A DNA stretch of 64,000 bases, from the NCBI RefSeq assembly GCF_032118995.1, contig NC_092649.1, positions 14,022,191 through 14,086,190 of the forward strand, read 5' to 3'. Below the pieces are notes generated by a model, which saw nothing but the letters and a program-made list of their open reading frames with translations, was not told the origin of the DNA and made no database searches. The translations under genes and the position numbers were made by a program. The number at the start of each line of letters is the position of its first letter. Position 1 is the first letter of the stretch. This document shows positions 1-10,693 of this stretch, in pieces. The DNA is from Asterias amurensis. Taxonomy: Eukaryota > Echinodermata > Asteroidea > Forcipulatida > Asteriidae.

Positions 1-9
1 TACCAAGAC
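1..9 (-). CDS. Copy 1 exon 3, first 9 nt
   Basis: The acceptor CAG lies at 12-10 and the exon begins with GTCTTGGTA, as in every other copy of the array. Confidence 0.6.
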
Positions 10-2454
10 CTGTAAAAAAAGAAAAGTGACATTAGCTAAGTTTGTATTGGAAACGAAAAACACTTAAAGGGAATTGAACCACCGACCAACTAACTAATTT
101 GATATGTCTAAACCGGAGGTAACTGGGGATGCTTTGTAGGGCGTTCTTAAATGGTTTGTAGATTGACATGTAGACCTTTGGTCTGGTTTAAAGAAATAAG
201 ACCGATGACGTCACCAAATGTTAGAGCGCCCTCAGGCGGCAGACTGAAAACAGTCCAAATACATTTTTACTAGTAAGAGGTCTGTGGCAGAGTTGATGAT
301 AATTTTTACTGTGATATTTTTTTTTTTTTTTCACAGGACTCGGGAAACTACCGAGTACACAGTGCTAACACACATCGGTGTATGGGTAAAAATAAAATTA
401 GATTCTTTATCCCGATGCAATTTAACAAACTATAAGATAATTGTTTAACAATTTGTATAAATAAGGTCCTTATAGCAACATATCCGACGTCTAAATCTGT
501 GTATCTGCAAACCAAAAAGTCAGTACCGAGTTGAAACTTGGTAATTGTTAGTAAAGGACATTATTGCTCAAATTTGGCATCGTGTGTTTTGTTTTTGTTT
601 TTTTCATGTCGACCATCTATTACATGTTTTTAGATTAAAACAAGCTGTAATGATTTTTGTTTCAACCAAGCTCGTACACCGGAAACAAAACACCTAGTGT
701 TTATTATATCTTGCTGTTCTTATTGTTATAAACAAAAAATTAAAAAAATTAAATGGGAACAATGACAAACAGGTGCCTTACTGACTGTGGAAATCATTTA
801 CACAAATATAGGGGGAAGATAGTGTTTATGGAACCTCAAATCTTCACCTCGGCTATTTGAGATTCAGAGGAAGCTGTCAAACAAATAAAGATGGTGACCT
901 ATCATCAGTGTAAGTTTATTCGTGTAATTTTCTAACCTGATAGAATGGCAATAGAAAGTGTTAACTGTAACACTGTAGTCGACTGCGAGCCGATGATGAA
1001 GCCAGCCGACCCCATTACTCCACCGACGATAACAACGCAGCGTCTGCTGCTAACGAGACTATCAATGCTGGTAACAAAAGGACCTGCATCCAAACAGTAT
1101 TGAACCCATAAACCATGGAAGATTCATGTAAAGACAAAGTACAAAACTTGTAACTACCCTCTCACCTAAAACCCCTTTGCTATGACAGTCGCAACTGTAA
1201 TTTATAACAAAAATGGCTTCTATAAACGCGGACAAATTATTGTATGATGAACAAGTTATTTTCCTGAGAACGTATGATTATTATTAATAAACGTGGATTA
1301 TGGAAATATTGACTGCTATGAGGGGCACAGTTAAAATTATGGGCCCAAGGTGATGTCAAAACCATGACTATGCCCGAAGCGAAGCTGATTATTAAGCAGT
1401 CGATATTTCTTTTATATACCGAATAAAGATTCTTCTAATCAACAACACTCTGACTATACGGTAAAAGGTCGTCTGCGAAGAAAGGTCGAACCGTGACAAG
1501 GGACGCAAGTCGTACATTATACATTATACATTATACATTGTACATTATACATAATATACGTTATTTTCATAACGGGCATAGTCAATTGACTATGCATAGT
1601 CGATTGACTATGCCCCGGGCATAGTCACCATGACGTCATCTTGGTAGAAAAAGGGGGCATAGCTATTTCCATGACTCCATCTTTTAACCAATCAGATTAG
1701 ATGATTCTATACATGAGGAAGATAATACTCTATGGCCATGGAATGACTCGCAACAGTTTGTTGTGCTTACCAATGTTCCAAGTGTTGTGTCTTTACATAC
1801 GTGTCATTTTGTCATGACAAATGACACGTACAGACACAACACTTGGAACATTGGTGTTGTGTATGTACGTGTCATTTGTCATGACAAATGACACGTATGT
1901 AAAGACACAACACTTGGAACATTGGTAAGCACAACAAACTGTTACGAGTCAGTCCTTGGTCTATACGATGATCCACGTTTATTAATAATAATCAAACAGC
2001 TTTGTTGTTCACAAAACAAAATTTGCAAAAGAGATCATCATTACAAAACTTTATCTGACACTTCTGTTCCGGCATGCTTGCCTTGGGCAGAATTGATTAA
2101 GTCAAAAATACCGAAATTGACAATTTTAAATTGCAAACAGTGCAGGTTCTGCTGACAATCGTTTTAAATGTTAACTAATGTATTGTTTACTGTGCTCGTT
2201 CAAGCCAGGTTCAAATGTTGATAAGGTCACGTAAGTTTCTTACCGGATAGAAAACTTATTGAGTTATACAGGACAGAAATCCAACCAATTATCCACACGT
2301 CACTATTGAAGTCATTCTGCATGGCTAGGAGGAGGACACCCAAAGCCTTTAGATTTCCGAACGTGATGAAAAGGGTGACAAATGTTGCGACCACAACGAC
2401 CCAACCCCACGGGTTCCTGTTCTGGTGATGGACTGATCTTCGACGAGGAGCCAT
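1..2454 (-). CDS. SLC16/MCT-like transporter, copy 1 (5' part, runs off left edge)
   Basis: Join (minus strand): 2454-2244, 1083-937, 9-1 and onward outside the window. By family (SLC16 monocarboxylate transporters, MFS fold) it would be a plasma-membrane solute carrier; the substrate cannot be told. Exon 1 holds the cytosolic N-terminus and TM1 with a PWGWVVV stretch matching the MCT TM1 signature, then a second hydrophobic segment; exon 2 encodes two more membrane segments around SSRRCVVIVGG. The start is the ATG at 2454, conserved as MAPRRR in copy 2. Both visible introns are phase 1 with GT-AG ends (GTAAGA and GTTAGA donors). It is almost identical to copy 2 across exons 1-2 and the first introns, so this end was duplicated recently. 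No break is visible, but exons 3 and 4 are out of view. Confidence 0.8.
10..936 (-). other. Copy 1 intron 2
   Basis: Non-coding. It matches copy 2 (26162-27083) with only scattered differences and contains a 5'-truncated SINE fragment. I see no coding exon in it. Confidence 0.6.
310..420 (+). repeat. tRNA-derived SINE, 3' fragment
   Basis: A T-rich run is followed by CACAGGACTCGGGAAACTAC and a tail ending ATCCCGATGCAA, which matches the 3' half of the full SINE at 24279-24521. The tRNA-like head is missing. The same fragment sits at the equivalent place in copy 2 (about 26460-26570) and copy 3 (about 39460-39565), so it was present before these copies separated. Confidence 0.6.
937..1083 (-). 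CDS. Copy 1 exon 2
   Basis: 147 nt, phase 1 at both ends, acceptor GATGCAG and donor GTTAGA. It encodes PFVTSIDSLVSSRRCVVIVG followed by a glycine-rich membrane segment and a second one ending SIAILSG. Confidence 0.8.
1084..2243 (-). other. Copy 1 intron 1
   Basis: Non-coding. It holds a TACAT/TTATACAT microsatellite near 1513-1556, short TGACTATGC palindromes near 1578-1625, and the long palindrome described separately. Relative to copy 2 it lacks about 67 bp after position 1386, the second arm of an inverted repeat still present at 27533-27595. Confidence 0.6.
1740..1955. repeat. Long imperfect palindrome
   Basis: About 215 bp in which the left arm (GACTCGCAACAGTTTGTTGT onward) is the inverse of the right arm (ending ACAACAAACTGTTACGAGTC). 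Inside it, CAAGTGTTGTGTC and TGTCATGACA blocks form nested palindromes. The counterpart in copy 2 is 27949-28159. Copy 3 (41140-41215) has only the right arm as single-copy sequence. Confidence 0.7.
2244..2454 (-). CDS. Copy 1 exon 1 (start codon)
   Basis: 211 nt from ATG at 2454 to donor GTAAGA at 2243. It encodes MAPRRRSVHHQNRNPWGW followed by hydrophobic TM1 and a segment ending NSISFLSG. Confidence 0.85.
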
Positions 2455-2556
2455 AGCGCACTCTTATGCTCAATAATGGTACCTGCTCCAACTAAACAAT
2501 AATAGATAAGCAGAAGCTTGTTTATAAGTTCAGATACATGTACTATAGTAAAATAC

Positions 2557-2711
2557 CACTGTAAAAAATGTTCGAAAAATTTACGACACGCCAGGTAAAG
2601 TGGCGTAAATTTTATGGCGGAAGTTTTGTAAATAATGTTGTGTCTTGAAGGGGTTGTTTACAAAACTTCCACCGTGAAATTTACGGCACTTGTACGGATT
2701 TTTTAACAGTG
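2557..2711. repeat. Small MITE in the copy 1 promoter region
   Basis: Terminal inverted repeats CACTGTAAAAAAT and TTTTTTAACAGTG bracket a foldback body with ACTTTACC/GCGCC-type and AACTTCCACC inverted segments (AAATTTACG at both ends). The same insertion is at 28762-28917 upstream of copy 2, so it predates that duplication. It lies 100-260 bp upstream of the start codon and may contribute 5' UTR or promoter sequence. Confidence 0.55.
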
Positions 2712-3303
2712 TAGCTAAACACAACAATATTTTGTTCTCTACAGATTTAGGTTAGAGAAAAAATACCCGGTCGGGTGTAGCCTGTTTGGCTGATTTTCTG
2801 CTAACTGTTGTTTCACAGTGTTAAAACTTCCATTGGCTCAACCATCGGAGTGACAGCTTGACAGATCGTTGATGCCTGTAGCCTGCTGCATGATACCGCA
2901 TGGTATAAACAGTACTTGATACAGTGGGGTCGAAGCATGGCTTTTCGACGCACTAACGAGGTTACAACGACTAGGCCGGATCAGAGGTACACCAACCTCC
3001 GTATCACAAACTTCCGTCCAGTTTCCGTCGAGTTATGTGTACATCTTTTGTCTAATTCTAGCTAGCGCAAACACCCCTGTTTTACTTTAATTGTTTCAAT
3101 CCCAAGAGTTCCAGCCAATCGGGCGTAGTGTTTCTATAAGCAGTATGGTTCGACTAATGGAAAAACCTAGGCGCGGCCTGCATATCTTATACGTCACAGT
3201 GCTAATGTGTTTCATGGTCGTTGTAGTGTTACTTGAGTTCTAGGAATTTAGGGAATGTGCTAATGTGTTTTATTGAAAGTGAGGAATGTTAGAGTGATTG
3301 CTG
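2712..3303. other. Upstream region of copy 1, duplicated at copy 2
   Basis: Non-coding by inspection. It matches 28918-29503 closely, and the match ends abruptly near 3303, where copy 2 has a LINE and copy 1 has unrelated DNA. A block around 2890-2970 (GATACCGCATGGTATAAAC, GGGGTCGAAGCATG) has a weaker likeness to 51030-51170 upstream of copy 4. No TATA-type promoter can be assigned. Confidence 0.4.
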
Positions 3304-3800
3304 GCGAATTCAGTACAATTTTATTTAGTATACAAATTGATCTTCCGAGAGAAGGCAGCAATTTTGAGAGGGGGAGCAGAGGCCCGATGTGAGAACTGTA
3401 TGTGGCAGACAGACCAGTAGCAATCGGCAATCTTTGGGTGAAAAAATCCCAAGATTTTCTAGATTTGGCAAAATACAGTGCCAAATTTCAGTCTGCAATT
3501 AATATACAACGGTCTCTTGAAGACCCCTCCGTTTGCAATGCTCAGCCTCCAGAGTTCGTCCCCAGCTAATGGCCATGGCCGTAGACCGGGTAACAGTCCG
3601 TGAGACAACCCGCTGAAGTACACCGGCAGAACCGGGTGCGAGGTTAAGAGAGAGCCTATGAGTGGCAACCCATGTTGACCGGGCAGTCTGAGTGACAACC
3701 TTTTCTTTGCCCCTTGTAAACGGAAGTGTCGAAGCAAGATTTTGCGGTGATGAGAGAAACCTCCAGGATATTTTGAGAAAAGTTTATATAACTTGTGGAA
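3304..3800. other. Unassigned stretch
   Basis: No gene supported. A minus-strand frame around 3500-3700 reads LPGQHGLPLIGSLL, which looks superficially like the proline-rich hinge of a cytochrome P450, but nothing else of a P450 follows. Confidence 0.3.
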
Positions 3801-4180
3801 TAATAATAATAATAATAATAATGAAAGCATTTATATAGCGCCCCACAAAGAACGGAGCGCTTTACAATATACAAAGAAACAAACAATGCAAAGACAAAGA
3901 TACAAACAAAAAACAGTACAAGCAAAAACTAAAAAAATTGCCAGATTAAACAAATAAATGGGTATTGAGCATATTTTTGAACCGTTCCAGTGTGTTGGCT
4001 TCCCGGATGTTACCGGGAAGGGAATTCCAGAGCCGGGGAGCAGCGGCTTGAAAGGCATGAACTCCTGCGCGTAATTTAGTTTTGGTGATGTGAAGAAGTG
4101 TTTTGTCGTACGATGAGCGGGTGGCATAGGCGGATGATTTGAACGAAATGAGTTCTTGAAGAACATTTAATTTATGTAAC
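3801..4180 (-). mobile_element. LINE 3' end (CR1/L2-type), truncated
   Basis: Read on the minus strand it encodes the end of a non-LTR reverse transcriptase ORF, including AAAPRLWNSLPGNIREANTL and ERFKNMLNTHLF. An AT-rich 3' UTR follows with the AAAGCGCT...GCGCTATATAAATG element, then an (ATT)n tail at 3803-3823. Only the last ~60 codons remain, a typical 5'-truncated copy. Confidence 0.7.
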
Positions 4181-4296
4181 TATATCTGTATTGAATTGCG
4201 GATTTAACTCAGTGTTAAACGTTGAAAGAGTTTAAATAGTAAAGGGTTTTTTTTTTAATGGAGAAGTTATTTTGAATATTATTTTCAGTGTGTAGG

Positions 4297-4835
4297 AATG
4301 GTTTTGCGCGATCGGCCGATTGTGCAGGAATTGTTTGGCGCGATCGGCCGATGTTCAGGGGCCGAACTCACAAGATGTAAGATTGATCGTAACTGCAAAT
4401 CAATCGTAGTTGCTAACAAAAGTGTGACGTCACAATATAAATCACTATGGTTGTATGGTTTACCTGCACGATCGGTCGATCGCGCAAACCCATTCCTGCA
4501 CGATCGGTAGATCGCGCAAAATTTTCCTGCACGATCGGTTGATCGCGCAAAACTTTTCCTGCACTATCGGTCGATCGCGCAACCCCATTCCCGCACGATC
4601 GGTAGATCGCGCAAAACCTTTCCTGCGCGATCGGCTGATAACGGGAAAAAATATTCGTAGCGCAATCAGTCAATCGCGCAAAGATGTTCATTGCGCGATC
4701 GACCGATTGTTGCGCGATTGACCGATTGTTGCGCGATCGACCGATTGCTGCGCGACCAATATTGATCTTAATTCATTTTTTAATAGCGCAGCGCGATCGG
4801 TTGATCGCGCAGATTGACCGATCGCGCCCAACATA
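4297..4835. repeat. Palindromic GATCG-box array
   Basis: At least twelve imperfect units of about 30 bp, each centred on GATCGGTCGATCGCGC or variants, spaced by CCTGCAC or AACCCATTC. The left end (4297-4360) has boxes in the opposite orientation, so the whole has foldback character. Reading frames through it (RSVDRA..., HDRSIAQ...) are by-products of the repeat. A short relative is at 30240-30345, with the same lead-in CACTATGG-TGTATGG. Confidence 0.75.
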
Positions 4836-4961
4836 TATATAGCCTTGGACAGGTTATGTTGCCTGTTTCAATAATGGTTGCACCATGAACCCCCCCCCCC
4901 TACACTCTTGATTCAACCAGTTAAACGTATATCACTATCAGGGGCAAAGATAGAACTGCAG

Positions 4962-5123
4962 TTAAAGACAGTGTACACTATTATTGGTAATTGTCAAAGA
5001 TCAGTCTTCTCACTTGGTGTATCTCAACATATGCATACGTTGCATCCCCATTACTCGTTGCAAAGTAAGGTTTTATGCCAATAACTATTTTGAGTACTTA
5101 CCAATAGTGTCCACTGCCTTTAA
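4962..5123. repeat. MITE family A, internally deleted copy
   Basis: Begins TTAAAGACAGTGTACACTAT and ends ATAGTGTCCACTGCCTTTAA, the TIRs of the family seen complete at 8511-8896, but the middle is missing. Its right TTAA is shared with the MITE that follows. Confidence 0.7.
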
Positions 5124-5500
5124 AGGAACACGTTGCCTTGGATCGGTCGAGTTGGTCTTTGAAAAGCGTTTGTTATAATATGCATATAGGTAGAAAGATG
5201 CTGTAAAAGTAGAATACAATGATCCACACAAACATGCCTCGAAGTTGCACGGTTTTCCTTTTACCTCGTCGACTAACACGGTCGGCCATTTATGGGAGTC
5301 AAATTTTTTACTCCCATAAATGGCCGACCGTGTTAGTTCGCACAGTAAAAAGAAAACCACGCAATTTCGAGGCAAACTTGTGTGGATCATTGTATTCTAC
5401 TTTTAAATTATCTTTCTAACCATATGTATTTTATACCAAACGGTTACAAACGCTTTTTTATAGACCAACTCGTCCGATCCAAGGCAACGTGTTCCTTTAA
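5120..5500. repeat. MITE family B, full-length copy
   Basis: TIRs TTAAAGGAACACGTTGCCTT and its inverse extend through almost the whole element, which folds back around TTTATGGGAGTCAAAT. TTAA borders both ends. Related copies: 6627-7016 (full) and 60781-61019 (truncated). No coding capacity; it was presumably moved by a TTAA-specific transposase. Confidence 0.8.
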
Positions 5501-5756
5501 CGTCAGCCATCATCCAGCTAATCTGCATGCTGTAATCACTAGGAATATTTTAAGTCAAGCTGTATATCTATACTATTAAAAGCGTAACCCGCGCCATCTT
5601 GGATTGAAAATTAGAAGGTCCAGTGGCATGGCATCCTTGTGGAATCCAACACGGTTGTATCGTTACAGACGTCGGGTTGCAAGTCTACAAAACCCTGAAC
5701 CGAACTCCCTCTTACGAGTTGTCTGATTGGCTGGAGACACGAGCGATATCTCCTTA

Positions 5757-5914
5757 CATGTGTGGTTGTCTGGTTTTGATATGGGCCACCTGTTGGTTGA
5801 AGGGGGAAGCCGTAGGCTGCGCACAGAGTCACCTCTGTGGTTGTCTGGTTTTGATATGGGCCACCTGTTGGTCTAAGGGGGTGAGGAGCTGTAGGCTGCA
5901 CACAGAGCCACCTC
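5757..5914. repeat. Two tandem ~79-bp units
   Basis: TGTGGTTGTCTGGTTTTGAT starts each unit and AGAG-CACCTC ends it. The units differ by a few substitutions and small indels. Confidence 0.75.
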
Positions 5915-6626
5915 TTTAGGTTTGAAGTGGGTGGCAACCTCGGACTCCCATTAACATTCCAGAGTGACTCATTGATGTTTGGCAGAGGGGTAAATGGCAT
6001 TGTGTATATACCATGTTGTACAGGGGGGTTCAATTTCGCGTGTTAAATAAAAAAACATTAGACTCTGTTACATGTGTTTATTACAATTAAGTCACTCATG
6101 TACGCCTACCAAACTTTCCAGCATTTTTTAAACGCATCAAACAGCAACCCATTGTTGAGAAACTTTATTTGTTCCATTTAACTCTGCACCATTAGTGGTA
6201 CAGTCCATATGTCATCCCCCACACACAGAACGTATACACGCAAAAGTTGAAACATTTTCAAAAAGAAAGTAAATGCATTACTGATTCTTTTCATATACAT
6301 TGTGTAGGTTTTGCCAGTTAAACCTACAAAAGAGTACATGAAATCACCGTTTAAGAATAGTATGCTTTCATAGTTGAAAACGAACTTTGTGAAACATCAA
6401 CGGCTGTTTTGAAGCTGTAAACGAACATTCCATTCAAAGTTCTGAAGCAACAAAATTGTTAGAACGCAGCCTGGTCAGGACTCAGGATGTAGATTTTGCC
6501 AAATCCTTTTTGTATTAAGCAATCGGCCGTCGGGTTTTGTTATCGAAAGAGCCCTCATGTGCAGCTGAATCGGGTACTTTTTACGAATTTCTCCATACAA
6601 AATTAACCAAACTGGCCTACAAACCC

Positions 6627-7016
6627 TTAAAGGAACACGTTGCCTTGGATCGGTCGAGTTGGTCTTTGAATAGCTTTTGTAACCGTTTTTTATAAAATGC
6701 ATATGGGTAGAAAGATGTTGTAAAAGTAGAATAAAATGATCCACACAAACATGCCTCGAAATTGCGTGGTTTTCCTTTCACCTCGTCGACTAATACGTCG
6801 GCCATTTATGGGGGTCAAAATTTTGACTCCCATAAATGGCCGACCATGTTAGTTCGCACAGTAGAAGGAAAACCACGCAATTTGGAGGCAAACTTGTGTG
6901 GATCATTGTATTCTACTTTTAAAACATCTTTCCAACCATATGCATTTTATAAAAAACGGTTACAAACGCTTTTGTTTTGACCAACTCGTCCGATCCAAGG
7001 CAACATGTTCCTTTAA
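6627..7016. repeat. MITE family B, full-length copy
   Basis: TTAA-bordered near-perfect palindrome (starts TTAAAGGAACACGTTGCCTT, ends with its inverse), nested in the Helitron candidate. Confidence 0.8.
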
Positions 7017-8500
7017 AACAACAAGGCAACTGTTTTCTGAAAGTGAATTAAGTGAGAGGATGTAGGGGTAGCTGGCATACAAACCCTCAAAATAACTAGG
7101 CAAATGTTTTCTGAAAGTGAATTAAGTGAGAGAATGTAGGAGTAGTTATTAAAGACCATTAAAAGTACCGTTTCTATTATTTTAGTTTGTATATAGGGTT
7201 CCACAGATAATTATGATAACATATTATAAATAAATTGGATGTTTTATCAGGGGACTTCGTCACGCGGGGCGCGCGCCCCGGCGGATGTTGACCAGAAAGT
7301 TAACATGAGAATTAATTGATATGACAATAAACTAAAAATTAATGAGGCCGACGCTCTGTTACTCCCAAAAGCGGTGGTAAAAACAGATTAGATGTTGCAC
7401 AGGATGTTCCGAAAACTCGCTTTATTTGGTGCTCAGACAACTTTGTATGCGTCGTTGGACGTACACTCAATAAATCACGATGAATGGGGCCTTAGATTCT
7501 AAAATCGTGTACACGTCATTGGAAACAAAGCAAAAATCATTCAACAGTTATAGCAACCAATCATTAAATATATTTATTTTTAATACAATTTGCAGAAATT
7601 GTCTTTGTCGTTAAAGTCCATACCAACTGGCGCGTTTTTTTTTTGTATCTGCTGTATACCAGAACTTCTTCGAAGCTTCCTTTTCAGTCAGATAAACTCC
7701 GCGGCTATTAGTGGCTGTGATTATGAGTTTGTTTTAAAAGAGGGTACCACTTTCATACAAGCCTTTTTAGTCGGATTTCTCCTGTGCTATTAAGTATTAG
7801 CAGTGGTGATTATTGTTGAGGGGGGGAGACCAGACTTAGACCACTAAAATCCGTGTAACTGAATTATACCAAATGTGCTCAACACAATAAAATAAGTGTG
7901 TCATTGGAGCAGTGTACGTGCTATCTAAGCATTATTACCCTTACAGTTATCTTAGCTGGGAAATACTCAGTGCAGTGGATAAAATTGACACAATGACAAA
8001 AGCCGATTGAATTAAAACTATGCGTAAATGAGGCGAAACATAATCCACTTTACGGATGTGTTGGCCCGCTCGATCAACACTAAAATAAAATTATTACGAA
8101 ATACCTTACATATTATGACAAGTACCATCATTGCCAAGTATACCCATCCCCAATATTAAAGCTCAATTCCAGAAACGAACACCAATTTCTTGAGTTGGAG
8201 AACGCAAGAGAGAAGGTGAGGAGGGGAGGGGACGCGTCGCGACGTTTCACAACTAAGTTGTGCACGCTCAACAATTAATTTTTATCAAAATACAACATTA
8301 ATGACAAATTTCCATACCGATTATAAATACAATTTCTAATCCAATCCTACGAAATGATTATTACCTGTAAGAATACCTCCCTTTCCCCCACATACCTCCC
8401 TTGCCCCCACATTACCTTTTACAACATTTGTATACTAGAATCCTCCTCATCCTAGAATCCTCCTCATCTAGCGGGGTGCCGCGCGAAGCGCGGCATCCCG
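7017..8500. other. Interior of Helitron candidate, no gene
   Basis: AT-rich, with direct repeats near 7028-7060 and 7108-7140 (TTTTCTGAAAGTGAATTAAG) and short C-rich runs (8370-8420). No coding exon recognised. Confidence 0.4.
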
Positions 8501-8510
8501 CTAGTCGTAC

Positions 8511-8896
8511 TTAAAGGCAGTGGACACTATTGGTAATTACTCAAAATAATTATTAGCGTAAAACCTTTCTTGGTGACGAGTAATGGGGAGAGGTTGATGG
8601 TATAAAACATTGTGAGAAATGGCTCCCTCTAAAGTGCCATAGTTTTCGAGAAAGAAGTAATTTTCCACGAATTTGATTTCGAGACCTCAATTGTTTAGAA
8701 CTTGAGGTCTCGAAATCTAAACGCACACAACTTCGTGTGACAAGGGTATTTTTTCTTTCATTGTTATCTCGCAAGTTCGATGACCGATTGAGCTCAAATT
8801 TTCACAGGTTTGTTATTTTATGCATATTATGTTGAGATACACCAACTGTGAAGACTAGTCTTTGACAATTATACCAATAGTGTCCACTGCCTTTAA
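8511..8896. repeat. MITE family A, full-length copy
   Basis: Starts TTAAAGGCAGTGGACACTAT and ends with the inverse; TTAA borders. The centre contains a GAGACCTC hairpin. A second full copy lies at 10310-10693, and partial ones at 4962-5123 and 44427-44594. Confidence 0.85.
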
Positions 8897-8924
8897 CCCA
8901 TCGACGCCCTGTCCTGTCATAGTA

Positions 8925-9495
8925 ATACATAGCCCTGGTAGGACGTCAGTCAGTGCCTGCAATGGAGGAGTCCAACCTGGGCTAAGTATACAAATGCCTA
9001 CTGCAGCCAGAGACTGTCGGGAGACGTTAATAACTCGTGTTAAAAGTGTTTTCTAGATGCATGGATATTCCGAGATTCCCGTTTGTCGTGTCTTTCACTG
9101 AAATTGCCCCCCCCCCCCCCTTTGCATTTTGTTCAACCAGTAAGATACCAATACACTAGGTTTAAAGGTAGACATAATGGTTAACGTCAGCAAACTTCTG
9201 CTTGTCAGTATAACTTACCTGAATATTCCAACCCAAGCTGTTCATTCATATTCAGTATTCACCACTCAATTTTACGCGTCGCAGTCGTATACCCCGGCCC
9301 ATCGTTATTTTACTCAAGCAAACATCAGAGGCCAACACGCATGGTGACCTATGGCATAGCATAATCATTTCCCCTGGTATAGACGATGTGACATCTAACG
9401 TCACACGAAAACCATAACGTGAATCGCACACACCGCCGGTAAAAACCGTTGTGTTTTGGCAGCCAGCTAGAAAGTGTATGCAATCTTACCATGAC
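8925..9495. repeat. Segmental duplicate of 30545-31120
   Basis: Starts ATACATAGCCCTGGTAGGAC and runs almost unchanged to CTTACCATGAC, with a long C run at 9106-9120 present in both. In the paralogue it continues without interruption into the sequence found here at 23318. No gene. Confidence 0.75.
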
Positions 9496-9787
9496 TATGG
9501 TGGCCCTGAAGGGACACAGCCAGTCGTGAATATTTTTGCGACGTCGTGAATATTTTTGCGATGTCGTGAATTTATTCACGACAAGTCGCGAATATGTTTG
9601 CGACATCGTGAATTTATTCGCGACAAGTCGCACATTTTGTCACGACAAGTCGCGAATATTTTCACGACGTCGTGAATAAATTTGCGACTAGTCGCGAATA
9701 TTTTCAAGATTAGTCGCGAATATTTTCACGACTAGTTGTGAATAAATTCGCGACTAGTCGCGAATATTTTTTCAGTAGCTTGAGAGT
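9496..9787 (+). repeat. Foldback arm, left
   Basis: After the terminal TATGGTGGCC come many short variants of GTCGTGAATATTTTTGCGAC, themselves small palindromes, ending at AGTAGCTTGAG. The same structure and inner boundary occur in the element at 58743-59965. Confidence 0.75.
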
Positions 9788-10309
9788 GCGTATTACCAAA
9801 CGGGCGATAGAGGGCGGTGACGGCTGGCTGCAGCAGCATGTACACATGCATTTGCGTTACATAACCTTAGTTTTCACCTGGGTTGAATAAATAAGCTCTA
9901 AGTAAAAGCTGCTCTAACGTTGCTTTATGTGCAGAATGAATGGAAATAATGTTCCTCTTAATAAAAAATGTTTGTATTAACAGACATTATGGTTAGGTTT
10001 GGACAAGTTTGTTTTAACAAAAGTCTACTGTGCACACACAATCAACAGGAATGTGTTACGTTCGACTTGAATAGTGCATACATTAAAGATGCAGTTTTTG
10101 TGTATAAAATATTAATAGTGAAATTTGTTTTTAAAAATGTTGTTTTGGTTACTCTTTAAAAAAAAAGCATGAATACGAATAGTGCATTTACCAAAGCAAC
10201 TCTGTGACCTTTCTACGTATACATAGGAACATGCAAACAAACGTCTTGCATGGACATTACATGGTTTATTTGTCTATAACTATGAAGAAATTACATTTTA
10301 TGATTCAAC

Positions 10310-10693
10310 TTAAAGGCAGTGGACACTATTGGTAATTGTCAAAGACTAGCCTTCACAGTTGGTGTATCTCAACATATGCATAAAATAACTAACCTGTGAA
10401 AATTTCAACTCAATCGGTCATCAAAGTTGCGAGATAATAATGAAAGAAGAAAACACCCTTGCACGAAGTTGTGTGCGTTTAGATGGTTGATTTCGAGACC
10501 TCAAGTTCTAAATCTGAGGTCTCGAAATCAAATTCGTGGAAAATTACTTCTTTCTCGAAAACTATGGCACTTCAGAGGGAGCCGTTTCTCACAATGTTTT
10601 ATACCATCAACCTCTCCCCATTACTCGTCACCAAGAAAGGTTTTATGCTAATAATTATTTTGAGCAATTACCAATAGTGTCCACTGCCTTTAA
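10310..10693. repeat. MITE family A, full-length copy
   Basis: TTAA-bordered, the same TIRs as 8511-8896 but inserted in the opposite sense. The reading frames across it are antisense or frame by-products. Confidence 0.85.

Larger units (their letters stand above)
5567..8504 (+). mobile_element. Helitron candidate, non-autonomous
   Basis: The left end TCTATACTATTAAAAGCG and the right end, a strong hairpin (GGTGCCGCGCG-AAGCGCGGCATC) followed by CCCGCTAG, fit Helitron termini (5' TC, 3' hairpin then CTAG). The flanking bases are A and T, fitting insertion between A and T. It lacks inverted repeats and target duplication, as expected. No Rep/helicase frame is visible in 2.9 kb. A MITE (6627-7016), a 79-bp tandem duplication and a second GC hairpin (GGGGCGCGCGCCCC near 7268) are inside. 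The two ends could belong to different copies. Confidence 0.5.

Noticed and set aside
3459-3830. Minus-strand frame with LPGQHGLPLIGSLL, reminiscent of a cytochrome P450 N-terminus
   Set aside because: Only the proline-rich stretch fits; no helix C, I, K or haem-binding motifs nearby, and the frame stops soon.
4298-4721. Arg/Asp-rich frames in both strands
   Set aside because: Produced by the GATCG box array; no start context or conservation.
8553-8774. Frame with SCVRLDFETSSSKQLRSRNQ
   Set aside because: Lies within MITE family A and is repeated at 10427-10677; no coding role.
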